Source of the DNA: Bidens hawaiensis
Taxonomy: Eukaryota; Streptophyta; Magnoliopsida; Asterales; Asteraceae
Direction: 5' to 3'
Assembly (NCBI GenBank): GCA_021521415.1
Contig: JAIQDT010000832.1
Coordinates: 310,001-374,000 of the forward strand
DNA: 64,000 nt
Part shown: piece after piece, positions 35,991-45,994 of the stretch
Numbering within the stretch: position 1 is the first letter of the stretch
Layout of the letters: the number at the start of each line of letters is the position of its first letter
The notes under the pieces: generated by a model
Seen by the model: only the letters and a program-made list of their open reading frames with translations
Databases searched by the model: none
What the model was told of the DNA's origin: nothing
Made by a program: the position numbers and the translations under genes

Positions 35991-38966
35991 TTACTCGGGA
36001 TTGATCATCCCATTCAGTTCAATAAGGTTTTGAAATCTGGATTTGTCAAACGCTTTAGTATATAAATCAGCGAAATTATCAAGCGTATCTACCTTTTCAA
36101 GCATTATCAGTTTCTTCTCAGCACAATCCCGTATAAAATGATGACGTATGTCAATATGTTTAGTTTTACTATGTTTCACGGGATTGTTAGTTACTGAGAT
36201 AGCAGCTGTGTTATCAATGCAAATAGGAGTAAGTAAGAAATTCAGACCATAGTCTCGCAACTGTTGTTGAATCCAAAGAACCTGAGAGCAGCAGTTGGAT
36301 GCTGCCATGTATTCTGCCTCATAGGTTGAAATTGCGACTGAAGTCTGCTTCTTGCATTGCCACGACACCAATCTGCCACCAAGAAACTGACATCCTCCTG
36401 TTGTTGACTTCCGACTCTGATTGCACCCTCCATAATCAGAATCTGTGTAAGCGACCAGCTCCAAGTCTCCTCCTCTCGGGTACCACAACCCCAGCTTCGG
36501 CTTGCCCTTGAGATACCGCAGTATCCTCTTTGCACCTTTCAAATGAGATTCTTTTGGATTTTCCTGAAAACGTGCACAAAGACAAACAGCAAACATTATA
36601 TCAGGCCTAGATGCAGTTAAGTACATTAAAGAACATATTATTGCCCGATATTGAGTTGGGTACACATCTGCATCGCCGTCTACTTCAGCACCCAATTTGT
36701 GATTGACGCAGATTGGAGTATCATATGGAGAACTGTCCTCCATCTTGAAGCGCTTGAGCACATCATGAACATACTTCGTCTGATGAATGAACATCCCGTC
36801 CTTCTTCTGATCAACCTGCAATCCTAGAAAGAAAGTTAGTTCACCCATAGCACTCATTTCAAACCTTTTCTTCATGACGGCTTCAAACTCCTGACACATG
36901 GAGACTTTTGACGCCGCAAATATAATGTCATCCACGTAGACTTGTACCAGCAGGAAGTCGCTTCCATCTCTTTTGAAGAACAACGTGCTATCAATTTTCC
37001 CTCTTTCAAAACCATTCTCGAGCAAGTAATCCGATAAAGTTGAATACCAGGCACGAGGTGCCTGATGTAATCCATACAACGCCTTGCTCAACCTGTACAC
37101 GTGATCTGGAAAGTCTGGGTCAGGAAAACCCGGAGGTTGCTCAACATACACAACCTCATCAATTTTCCCATTCAAAAACGCACTCTTCACATCTAGCTGA
37201 AACACCTTCATCTTTTCATAAGCAGCAAACGCTAAATACAATCTTATGGCTTCCAACCTGGCGACAGGAGCGAACACTTCGTTATAATCAATCCCCTCTT
37301 GTTGATTAAAACCTTTAACGACTAGCCTCGCCTTGTTTCTTATAATAATCCCCTTATCATCTCTCTTGCACTTAAACACCCATTTTATGCCTATCGCATG
37401 CACATTTTTTGGTTTTTCAACCAAAGTCCAAACTTCCATCTTCTCGAATTGAGCCAACTCTTCTTGCATGGCTTCGACCCACGAGCTGTCCTTTAAAGCC
37501 ATTTGATAATTTTTCGGTTCAATCTGGCTTATAAAGCAGGTGTACAGGCATTCATTGATTATTCCGGTCTCCTTAATGCTTGTATAAACACAGGTGTGCT
37601 CATTCAAGCTACTTCTTGTTTGTACACCGGAAGACACATCACCAATCACATTATCCAAAGGGTGATCTTTATGAATTCTCGTGGTCGGAACAGAACCGAC
37701 ATGCAAATTATCTTCCAAATTAGAAGAGATCTCATCAATGATTGTTTCATACTGAGAGTGAAAAGGATTGATAAATTCTTCTTCAGCTGAGGCAGCAGGG
37801 GTACCGATAGTGTTTGATGAGGAAGGTTGACATTTATCAATCAGCTGTCTTTGCAATAGATTTTCTTCCTCATCAAGTATCATCTTCGTCGCAGCTCTTT
37901 CTTCTTCTTCAGAAATTTCCAAATCCGGTATGTTAAACGACTTAAAAAGCTTAACATAGTCGAAAAGCTCAGCAGGTCCATTGCTAGGTTTTGGCGGTTG
38001 GTAACTTGTGATGTCGGTGTTACACACCACCTCCACCTTGCAGGTCGAAGTATTGAAGACACGTCTGTTGGGAGTACCAACAACATAACCGACTAAGATT
38101 CCTTCATCGGCTACTTCGCCAAATTTAGAATTTGTCTTCAAGATCGAGCAAGGGGACCCGAATGGTTCAAGACCACTCAAGTTGGGCTTCCTTCCATGCA
38201 TAAGCTCGTAACACGTTTTACCAAGTTTCTTAACAGTTAACACTCTATTCAGAACATAGCAGGCTGTAGCAACTGCTTCAGCCCAGAACATTACAGGAAG
38301 CTTCGAATCTGCCAGCATAGTTCTGGCTCCTTCAATTAAAGTTCGGTTCTTCCTTTCAGCCACTCCATTCTGTTGCGGAGTATACGGAGCGCTGTATTGG
38401 TGTTCAATTCCTTTCTGAAGACAGAAGATCTCCATCTCAAAATTCTTGAACTCCGTTCCATTGTCACTCCTGATGAACTTAACTGTTTTACCCATGACGT
38501 TCTCAACTTTGGTAATCAAATTCTTCACCATTTGAGCCGTCTCATCTTTCGATTTCAGAAAATATACCCACGAATATCGCGAGTAGTCATCAGTGATCAC
38601 CAAGCAGTAAGAAGTACCTCCTAGACTTTTTGTATTCACGGGACCGAAGAGATCCATGTGAAGCAGTTCTAGAGTACTGGCAATAGAGTTGACCTTCTTG
38701 GTGAGATGGGATTTCTTGTGTTGCTTTCCCTTCTTGCATGCTATACATTTGTCTTCAAAGTTAAAACTTTTCAAGGGAACGCCCATCACAAGACCATTCC
38801 TGACAATGTGGTTCATCTTCCGAAGATGAATGTGCCCCATCCTCCTGTGCCACAATTCGGATTCCGATTCGCTTGCTTTCGTCATTAAACATGATTCATC
38901 CGTGGCCATTTCAGTAGACCTCATATCCATCACATAAGTATTTGTATCACGTGGAGCTTTCATCAC
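35991..38966 (-). CDS. Pol of element C: integrase, reverse transcriptase, RNase H (intact stretch)
   Basis: 991 codons without a stop. N-terminal zinc-binding block (LWHRRMGHIH, CIACKKGKQH) at residues about 33-75. Integrase core with Asp in VITDDYSRYSWVYF, Asp in IRSDNGTEF and Glu in PQQNGVAERKNR (about 120-220). RT with WVFKCKRD, KSAFLNGKI, YGLHQAPRAWY and catalytic VYVDDIIFAAS (about 500-740). RNase H with YTDSDYGG, STYEAEYMAAS and HIDIRHHFIRD (about 850-980). It is the best-preserved polyprotein in the window. A full pol also needs the protease just upstream, in the same frame behind one TAA or TAG stop at 38987-38985. Confidence 0.9.
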   Translation of the reverse strand: MMKAPRDTNTYVMDMRSTEMATDESCLMTKASESESELWHRRMGHIHLRKMNHIVRNGLVMGVPLKSFNFEDKCIACKKGKQHKKSHLTKKVNSIASTLELLHMDLFGPVNTKSLGGTSYCLVITDDYSRYSWVYFLKSKDETAQMVKNLITKVENVMGKTVKFIRSDNGTEFKNFEMEIFCLQKGIEHQYSAPYTPQQNGVAERKNRTLIEGARTMLADSKLPVMFWAEAVATACYVLNRVLTVKKLGKTCYELMHGRKPNLSGLEPFGSPCSILKTNSKFGEVADEGILVGYVVGTPNRRVFNTSTCKVEVVCNTDITSYQPPKPSNGPAELFDYVKLFKSFNIPDLEISEEEERAATKMILDEEENLLQRQLIDKCQPSSSNTIGTPAASAEEEFINPFHSQYETIIDEISSNLEDNLHVGSVPTTRIHKDHPLDNVIGDVSSGVQTRSSLNEHTCVYTSIKETGIINECLYTCFISQIEPKNYQMALKDSSWVEAMQEELAQFEKMEVWTLVEKPKNVHAIGIKWVFKCKRDDKGIIIRNKARLVVKGFNQQEGIDYNEVFAPVARLEAIRLYLAFAAYEKMKVFQLDVKSAFLNGKIDEVVYVEQPPGFPDPDFPDHVYRLSKALYGLHQAPRAWYSTLSDYLLENGFERGKIDSTLFFKRDGSDFLLVQVYVDDIIFAASKVSMCQEFEAVMKKRFEMSAMGELTFFLGLQVDQKKDGMFIHQTKYVHDVLKRFKMEDSSPYDTPICVNHKLGAEVDGDADVYPTQYRAIICSLMYLTASRPDIMFAVCLCARFQENPKESHLKGAKRILRYLKGKPKLGLWYPRGGDLELVAYTDSDYGGCNQSRKSTTGGCQFLGGRLVSWQCKKQTSVAISTYEAEYMAASNCCSQVLWIQQQLRDYGLNFLLTPICIDNTAAISVTNNPVKHSKTKHIDIRHHFIRDCAEKKLIMLEKVDTLDNFADLYTKAFDKSRFQNLIELNGMINPE

Positions 38967-38984
38967 TATCCACTCGACTGGTAT

Positions 38985-39299
38985 CTAAAAACCAGGCTTC
39001 AACACGATCGCCTCATTCTTCGTGAAATGAACAGTGTACTCCTTATCACAAATCTGCGACACACTCAGCAGATTGTGCTTCAATTCTTCTACAAAGTTCA
39101 CATTCTCAAGAGTCATTTTTCCATTGGACACCGTTCCTTTTCCAGTAATTCTGCCTCCACTTTCACCGGCAAAGCTAACTCTCGCTCCTTGAACAGGTTT
39201 TAAGTCGTGCAACAAGTATTTGTTACCCGTCATGTGCCGGGAACAGCCGCTATCTACAATCCAAAGACTGTGGGCAGCCCTGTTCAACTGTTCCTGCAC
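38985..39299 (-). pseudogene. Protease of element C, followed by one stop
   Basis: LWIVDSGCSRHMTG is the copia protease active site, followed by VSFAGESGGRITGKG and LLSVSQICDKEY. The frame is that of the downstream 991-codon stretch, and only the stop at 38987-38985 divides them. No ATG opens it (the first codon after the acceptor-like CAG is GAA), so protease-pol must be expressed by splicing, frameshift or readthrough. Confidence 0.85.
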
Positions 39300-39317
39300 A
39301 ATAAAGCAAAGGATTAG
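39294..39317 (-). promoter_or_regulatory. Possible 3' splice-acceptor-like block at the gag-pol boundary (C)
   Basis: On the minus strand CTAAT, a T-rich stretch and TTGTGCAG, overlapping the gag stop (TAA at 39316-39314). Pol is in a different frame from gag, which makes a joining mechanism necessary. See the matching block at 16227-16251. Confidence 0.35.
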
Positions 39318-41953
39318 AATCTAGGGACCCAAGACCAATTGGTCTTGGATCTATATATCCCGTACTTCTGCTTTCCAAAGTTAGCATCTGGATAATTCCT
39401 GTCAGTCCTATTAGGAAATCTCCTTGGAAATTGAGTGTGAGGCCTTCCAAACCTATGTATATTGAAAGTATTATATCTTGTGGTTTGGTTATTAGCATTG
39501 TTAAACTGAGGTTTGTTTCTGTGAAAACCTGAATTAGTTACATTTCGGAACTTTGAAGGGTTTTCATTTTTAGCAGTATTAAAATTACCATTAGGCTTAT
39601 GCTCAGTTTTAATAGGCCTCACACCTCTGAATTTCGGCGTCAGAGGGCAATCTGCAACACGATGTCCTAACTTATTACACCTAAAACAACACCTATGCTC
39701 CTTTTTCTTTTCAAAGGTTGTTTTGGATGTCGAGGCTGTGTTACCGGCCGTTCGTCTCACATAAGGTGGGACGTACGGGTTGAGTGGAGTACTCTTTTTA
39801 TAAGTTTTATCTTTTTCTCCACCAGTGGGTAACACTACCTTCTCTTTTGTCTTACCCGATTCGGACAACTTATCCGAATCTGATGAGATTGGACTCGTAA
39901 CAGAAATTTTCACACTTGAAACAGGCGAACTCGTTTCGCCACTACTAACACTTGGTTCTTTACTCGTAACCTTGATTGGAACTGTCTGAGGAACTTCAAA
40001 ATCAACAGATTTCTGAACACTAGGGTTAAAAGTGTAATTGTGGTTATAAGGTGGTGGAACCTCGTGATAACCAATTCCTCCCCTCTTCGCAGAGGAATCT
40101 TGACCACTAACAAGGTGATCAAGAATAACTGAGGAATTTCTGAACTGCTCAAGTTTTCGGTTCAGTTCCACCACTTTCACCTGGTGGTCAGCAATCTGCT
40201 TTTCTCGTTCAGCAATCAGTTTAGTCTTTTCTTCTAAAACCTCATAACTTAGATCAATTACTTCAATTTTTTCATCAAGTTTTGTTTTTAAGCTTTTAAC
40301 ATCTTTTTCACACGCTTTTATTTTAACTTTGTAACTGCTTTCTCTTGCTTTCGTAAAGTGATGATCTTCTTTAAGAGTTTTAAATTCAGCATCTAAACGA
40401 ACATACTGATCAGTTATGGTAGCAAGTTGCTCAGACAAATTCTCACATTTAGTACAAATAGATTTAGAACTTACCTCGGAGAGTTGATCCTTGTTGTCTG
40501 CCATGAAAGCTTTTTCCTTACCAGTAGCTTTCTCTTCTCCGTTAATCTTCTCACATTTTTCATTCTCAACCTTAGCCATATTTGCCTGTTCACTAGTTTC
40601 ATTCGAATGCAGGTTCCAGTTGTATTCACCTGCTTCTCTAGACATCATGGCATTGACTTATTTACTACTCCCAGTGTGCTGTGCAGACCGGCCTAGACCA
40701 CGTTCAACTCGCTCGTTTCTGCACTCTTTGGCAAAGTGCCCATTTTGTTGACAGTTATAGCACCTCACCTTAGACTTGTCGAACCCTGGCCTGCCACCAA
40801 CAAACTTTCTCCCCGTCTTTCTCATAAACTTCTTCACTCTCCTCACTATCATGGCCATCTGCCATTGTAAATCCATTTCCTCCAGATCATCAGCATCGAT
40901 CTGGTCATAGTCTTCATCCAGCATCGCTGGATCAACTACCTTTCCTTGAATATAGTTTTCATATGAAGCAATAAACGAAGCATAGAGGCCAAACTGCTCT
41001 TCAGTAGATTTGACGCTCATTGGCATCTTAGAGTAATTATTGCTTGAGGAACTTGAAGATCCACTAATCTTGTTTGCTGTCTGTTGAGTACCACTTGATC
41101 CACCCGCAACAAAGCAAACATCCCCATTTGAGTTTACTGACACATGCCCCTCCTGTGAAGACTTGGCACCCAACTCGCCCTTCGAGTAGTAGGCGGCAGA
41201 ATCAGTCTTTGAACTTGAATTGGAGTTTACTTTAGCACCGTACATGCCAGGATCTTAAACCTGATCCATAGATGTTTCTTTTCTTACCATATTAAGCTCA
41301 AAAGTTCTGAGCTTGTTGACAGTGGTTTCAAGATCATAAGTAGGAAAGTCCTTGTCTTCCCTCATCAGTACAGTATACATCTCCCATTTTGGTGGGAGGG
41401 CATCGAGAAGCTTTTCCACAATCTCTTCTTCTCGGTAGGAAATGGAGTAGTTACTCAATTCAGTCATTAGATGATAATATCGAGTGATAATATCATCAAG
41501 AGATTCGTTCTTTAAGTACTTAAAGACTGAAAATTGAGTTTTGAGCAACTTTATCTTTGAAGCCCGAATACCTACATTCCCCTCAAATCTGTTCTCAAGA
41601 GCTTCCCAAAGCTCTCTAGCTGATGTATACTTTCTGAACGTATGGAGGATCTCCTGTGGAAGAGCCATTGTGATTGCAGCATGAGCCTTGCTTTCGGCTT
41701 CATACATCTTTTTCTCCTCCTCTTCCATTTTACTGTATTTCTTGATTTGGTCTCGACCCTCATACTCCATGACTGGTGGAATATATCCATCTTGGATGCA
41801 TACCCACATTTTTGCATCCTGGTACTTAACGTATTGTATGAACCGATCCTTCCACGCGACAAAGTCGGTTCCCTTCAGCAACCTTGGGGCCTTTGTAGCT
41901 GACCCCGCTTCAACTTCCATCTTTACAAGCTCCGAAATGTTGATCGACGACAT
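39314..41953 (-). pseudogene. Gag of element C, one frame with two in-frame stops
   Basis: ATG at 41953 (MSSINISELVKMEV), 880 codons in a single frame with TAA at 41257-41255 and 40660-40658. Capsid region: GTDFVAWKDRF, ITMALPQEI, ARELWEALENRFEG, ITRYYHLMTELS. First knuckle CYNCQQNGHFAKEC near 40750. Long coiled coil (40440-40130: LDEKIEVIDLSYEVLEEK, VVELNRKLEQF). Second knuckle CFRCNKLGHRVADC near 39690. Ends WVPRF and TAA. With the two stops the product would be truncated. The second-knuckle extension is typical of SIRE-like gag. Confidence 0.87.
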
Positions 41954-42002
41954 CCTTCTTGAAGACTAAGAAACCCGAAAAATTCCTCTGAACAGTACTG
42001 TA

Positions 42003-42295
42003 GGCGAAGTTAGGGATAACTTAGCTTAAGTAATAACTTCGCTGGATCTTTCTTAAATTCGCGTGACTGGGCGAAGTTGAGAATAACTTTGCTTAGGGTA
42101 AGCGAACTTAGAAAGTAGGCGAACTTGAAGACAAATTCGCTGAGCTAGGCGAACTTGATGAGAACTTCGCTGAGTTAGGCGAAGTTGAGGAGGTAGGCGA
42201 AGTTGTAAATAACTTCGCTTCTCCTTATATCTTCGCCGAAACCCTACGTATCCTGACGGCAACTTCGCCTGATGAACAGCAACTTCGCCTGACGA
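42003..42295 (-). repeat. GCGAAGTT motif array in the gag leader of C
   Basis: About 17 copies of GCGAA(G/C)TT or its complement with slight variants, starting about 50 bases upstream of the gag ATG. Same motif as in the LTR and in the ORF3 leader. Confidence 0.87.
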
Positions 42296-42476
42296 ACTCA
42301 AACTTTCTGCAGATCTGAAAATCGGATTTTAACGACGTTTTTGACGGTTTAAAGGCTTGAACACACTGGTAGGAGGCTAGAATGAGCAAAAACACCAAAA
42401 ACTCGTCCCGTGAATAGTCGAAATGGGACGAATTCTACACCCGCGTGAATATCCCGAACCACACAATCGAGCAAAA

Positions 42477-42489
42477 GCTCTGATACCAA
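42477..42489 (-). other. PBS of element C
   Basis: TTGGTATCAGAGC on the minus strand, one base from the LTR, complementary to initiator tRNA-Met. Confidence 0.9.
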
Positions 42490-42490
42490 T

Positions 42491-42942
42491 TGTAGGTTCC
42501 CTGGACGGATCACACGAGATATCCCGATATACACAGGTGCGGAATCCCTGTGTAGATCGTTACGGACGTAGAACACAAACAAACAAACACACGAATACGA
42601 TACGAACAAACACACGTTATATTAATAACTCAACACGTGATACTTAGAGACTCTCGACCTCACGTCACTTGACTCACTGAATTACACGTAAATTAACCAC
42701 CTAAAACGAACAACCGTAACCTATATAAATACACGACAACTTCGCCTCAGGTGAAGTTGTCCATAACTTCGCTTGTTCAACAAGTTCGCCTAGGCGAACT
42801 TGTCAACAACTTCGCTTGGTTAACAAGTTCGCCTAAGCGAACTTGTCAACAACTTCGCTTTAAACAAACAAATACATAAACAATATTACAGACTCGATTA
42901 CAGACCTTAGACATATGAACTACTGACATTTATGCACCAACA
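42491..42942 (-). repeat. 5' LTR of element C
   Basis: 452 bp, identical to the 3' LTR except for three substitutions (A/G in CACRAGAT, C/G in CTTASAGA, C/T in GGYGAAG). Confidence 0.93.
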
Positions 42943-42947
42943 CTTAT

Positions 42948-43492
42948 CCAAATTCTATTATCCAACATCAATAAGTTTAAAACACACAATCATAATTCAT
43001 ACAAGTTATTTGTGGTGATTATAACACATATACATGCTCAATTTCATGTTATTCAACATAACTAGATTTATCCCAATCTTAAGGTTATTCACAATTGAAG
43101 ATATTTTAGCATACCTTATGTTCACCAAGTTGATATGAGCACAACCTTGCTCACATGCACGGTTTTATCACCCACTTTGCCTTCCAATTTGCAGAATTTG
43201 AAGAACAAGGGTTTCTCCCCTCTTGTTCATCTCCCTGATGATCGATACACACACATACACACCAAGTGTGTGTTTTAATTTATTTTCTATTTTAATGTTT
43301 ATACTTTCCAACTTGATAACTTCAACATCTCATGATAAATAAGTTATCTAGTTTAATACCTTTTGAAATATATAAATATTTCATAATTATTAACTTAAGT
43401 ACTAACTAGGTTGAATATTATCCTAGTTACGTGTTTCTAATTTTCCATGTTTCATACTCGACTCGATTAATATAATATTTTGGGGTGTTACA
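42948..43492 (-). repeat. Solo LTR, third segment
   Basis: Non-coding, ends GGGGTGTTACA, followed by the TSD TGATA. Confidence 0.7.
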
Positions 43493-43497
43493 TGATA

Positions 43498-43637
43498 AGG
43501 GTTTGCGTGTGAAAATAATCCACAAACTTATCACGAACCTTATCAGTTAGTTGGGGCACAACCAGGGTTGTAAGACTGGAGATCTGTACAACATTTTGAA
43601 ACTTGATCTTAAATAGCGGACAACGTATTTGATATTG
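43498..43637 (-). pseudogene. Fragment of an unidentified coding exon, middle part
   Basis: Minus strand open frame with LTTLVVPQLTDKVRDKFVDY and FHTQTLI, running in frame into 10799-10719 across the solo LTR target site. An acceptor-like TTGTACAG lies at about 43585-43592, so the exon may start there. The upstream side is cut by the second solo LTR (target TATTG at 43633-43637). Protein not recognised. Confidence 0.4.
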
Positions 43638-43761
43638 TGTAAAATCCCGGTTTATCGTTTCGATTAATATAATAATAATGTTAAGTGGCATGAGTTGGGC
43701 TTGTGTTGGGTTAAATAGATATGAGTTATGGACTTGGGTTAAAAAGGAAAGGAATAAAGAC

Positions 43762-43796
43762 CATGGGCTTAAGCCCATGACCCATCATATATAAAC
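43762..43796 (+). promoter_or_regulatory. LTR core promoter: palindrome plus TATA box
   Basis: CATGGGCTTAAGCCCATG at 43762-43779 and CATATATAAAC at 43786-43796, same arrangement as in the other two related LTRs. Confidence 0.6.
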
Positions 43797-45235
43797 AATA
43801 ATTACCCATTAATCCATTCATTTCCACTAACTCCATACACCACCAAAAACACACACTTAGCTCTCTCTCATCCTACTTTCTCTCTCTAGACGAAATCACC
43901 AAGAAACCCGCGCATCAACCCGAGGTAATGATAGTATGATATTGTATCGATCCAAACCCGATAGATTAGTCGCTAAACGACGAGCCGACACCTTTAAACC
44001 GTTAAAGTCACGGGATCCGGGTGGAATCGGGTATAAACCGATCAATAGATGAGCTTAGGAGTCATCCTAATTCAGATCTGGATTGAACGAGACAAAAAAT
44101 GGTGAAAAACGATGGAAAACAAGCGAGATCTCGCTTTTCCGGAAAGGTGGCGCCGGAAAAACGTGTACGAGGATGTCAGATAATGTTCTAACATTCTGAC
44201 CTAACCCTAGTGCGTTAGCAGGGAAAGGACGAACTAGCAAGTAATTCGTTAAGGAAAGATAACAAATTAGCTTCATTCCTTAAGGTCCAATTCGTTATGA
44301 TAACAAGTTCATTATAAGGTCTAATTCGTTATGTGGACTGGTTCGTTATAAGGGTTCAATTAGCTAAGAAGTTCAATTCGTTAACCAGACCAAACGAATA
44401 AGGTCCAGTTCGTTATAAGTCCAATTCGTTATAAGGACCAATTCGCTATAAAGGCCAATTCGTTATGAAGTAACGAATTAGCCAATTCGTTATGGAAGAC
44501 AAAAGTAACGAATGAACCCCAATTCGTTAAAGAGCAGAATAACGAAGTAGACTTTGAAAGAATTACAGAATGGTCCCGGAACATAGAAAAGATTGAATTA
44601 ATTACATAATAGCCCTTGAACCTTATTAATTTATAGAAGATACCTTAAAGGATTGAGAGATTAACAATAAAATATTAACCTCAGCTAGGGGCTCTGCCCC
44701 TTGGACCCCACTAGGGGGTGCTGTCCTTAGAACCCCGCTGCCAGGGGTGCTGCCCCCGGACCCCCATTCATTAAGGGTTATAACTATACTAGAAACGCGA
44801 TATGAGTAGCGATAGTTAAATTGATACGTGTAATTGTTATACAATTAGTCGTGCACAGCTCAAGAAGGGAATTACCATTAACGGTGAACGTAACCGCATT
44901 CAGGTGAGTTTCTAGCGCTATTCCTTGTTATGCTTTCGGGGCTGTGTGCATACTCGATGTGATTAGTTAATACACTTACCTTAAGTGGTAAGTGTATGCC
45001 TTATATGAATATGTATGAATGAATGCTTGATGGTGCGTGAACGATCTTCGGATATTGCATGTGCCGTCGGGTGATAGTTTGAAGATATGAACGATATGTA
45101 TAAAAAGTATGAATGATTGTCTTGTCGGTACGTGAACGATCTTCGGATATTGCATGTACTGTCAAGTTATAATGTTATGTACAATGTGCGAATAATGTGT
45201 ACGTACGTTATGAATGAATGTAAGAGATAGCCAGG

Positions 45236-45590
45236 TACAGAAGAAAGGTACTGAGCCCTAATAATACTCAAGGTAGAAAGGGACCGGAACCTAATAATAT
45301 CCGAGGCAGAAAAGGGACCGAGCCCTTTATAAATCTCGAGGCAGAAAGGGACTGAGCCCTAATAATACTCAAGGCTGAAAAGGGACCGAGCCCTTTATTA
45401 ATCTCGAGGCAGAAAGGGACTGAGCCCTAATAATACTCAAGACAGAAAAGGACCGAGCCCTTTATAAATCTCGAGGCAGAAATGGATTGAGTCCTAATAA
45501 TACTCAAGGCAGAAAAGGGACCGGACACTAATAATATCCGAGGCAGAAAAAGGGACCGGACCCTAATAACATCCCAGGCAGAATAGAATA
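45236..45590. repeat. Tandem array, about ten units of 33-35 bp, inside the solo LTR
   Basis: Units alternate between GGGACTGAGCCCTAATAATA and GGGACCGAGCCCTTTATAAA types, suggesting amplification of a two-unit block. It is the complement of the six-unit array at 6283-6480. Confidence 0.85.
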
Positions 45591-45994
45591 ATGTAAATTA
45601 GAGTTTAGAATAAAGTATGAAGATAAGTATGTATATTACGAATGAATTATGAAAGTATGAAGTACGTAGTTATGAATGTATTGTATGTAGTATGATTAAC
45701 TAGAACTCACTCAGCGTAGATGACTTTTAGTATGCACGCATGTTAACAGATTGAGACAGATGGTTTGGGTGGGACACATGGCAGGATTGAAGATACTGAC
45801 ATATGAAGATTTGTCGTGATGTTTGCAATACTATGTTTTATATTATGTTTTTGAAAAGACAAGTGATGGATGTTTGTAATGAATGGTTGACTTTTATATT
45901 ATTCCGCGAAAGTTTTAATTAACTCTGATATTTAGAACTGTGTTTATGAGTAAATCCAATGTCCAAAGTAGGGCACCGGTAACGGGGCCTTACA

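Larger units (their letters stand above)
30522..42942 (-). mobile_element. Ty1/copia SIRE/Maximus-like element C with ORF3, young
   Basis: Two 452-bp LTRs with only three substitutions between them, and perfect TSD CTTAT at 30517-30521 and 42943-42947. On the minus strand: PBS, motif-rich leader, gag, pol (991 codons uninterrupted), conserved spacer, motif-rich ORF3 leader, ORF3, PPT. Gag, protease and ORF3 have a few single stops and one shift. Two of the three LTR differences are CpG transitions. Confidence 0.93.
10805..43492 (-). mobile_element. Solo gypsy LTR of about 2.8 kb, expanded by nested insertions
   Basis: Begins TGTAAGACCC at 10805 and ends GGGGTGTTACA at 43492, flanked by perfect TGATA repeats (10800-10804 and 43493-43497). 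On the minus strand this is TGTAACACCCC...GGGTCTTACA, a gypsy LTR form. Its own sequence is only 10805-12262, 29414-30516 (minus the MITE) and 42948-43492. The rest is younger insertions. No PBS, PPT or coding domain belongs to it, so it is most likely a solo LTR left by recombination between two LTRs. Confidence 0.8.
43638..45994 (+). mobile_element. Solo LTR of a Tekay-like element
   Basis: TGTAAAATCCCGG to GGGGCCTTACA, 2357 bp, with target repeats TATTG (43633-43637) and TGTTG (45995-45999), one mismatch. It shares promoter palindrome, TATA, CCAATTCGTTA motif cluster (44270-44530) and tandem array with the LTR at 5844-7963, in reverse orientation. No internal region follows. Confidence 0.87.

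Noticed and set aside
44680..44770. GC-rich block with CTGCCCC repeats in the solo LTR as a structured RNA
   Set aside because: Such blocks of CCCC/GGGG pairs are common in plant gypsy LTRs, and it is absent from the related LTR at 5844-7963, so it is probably an insertion.
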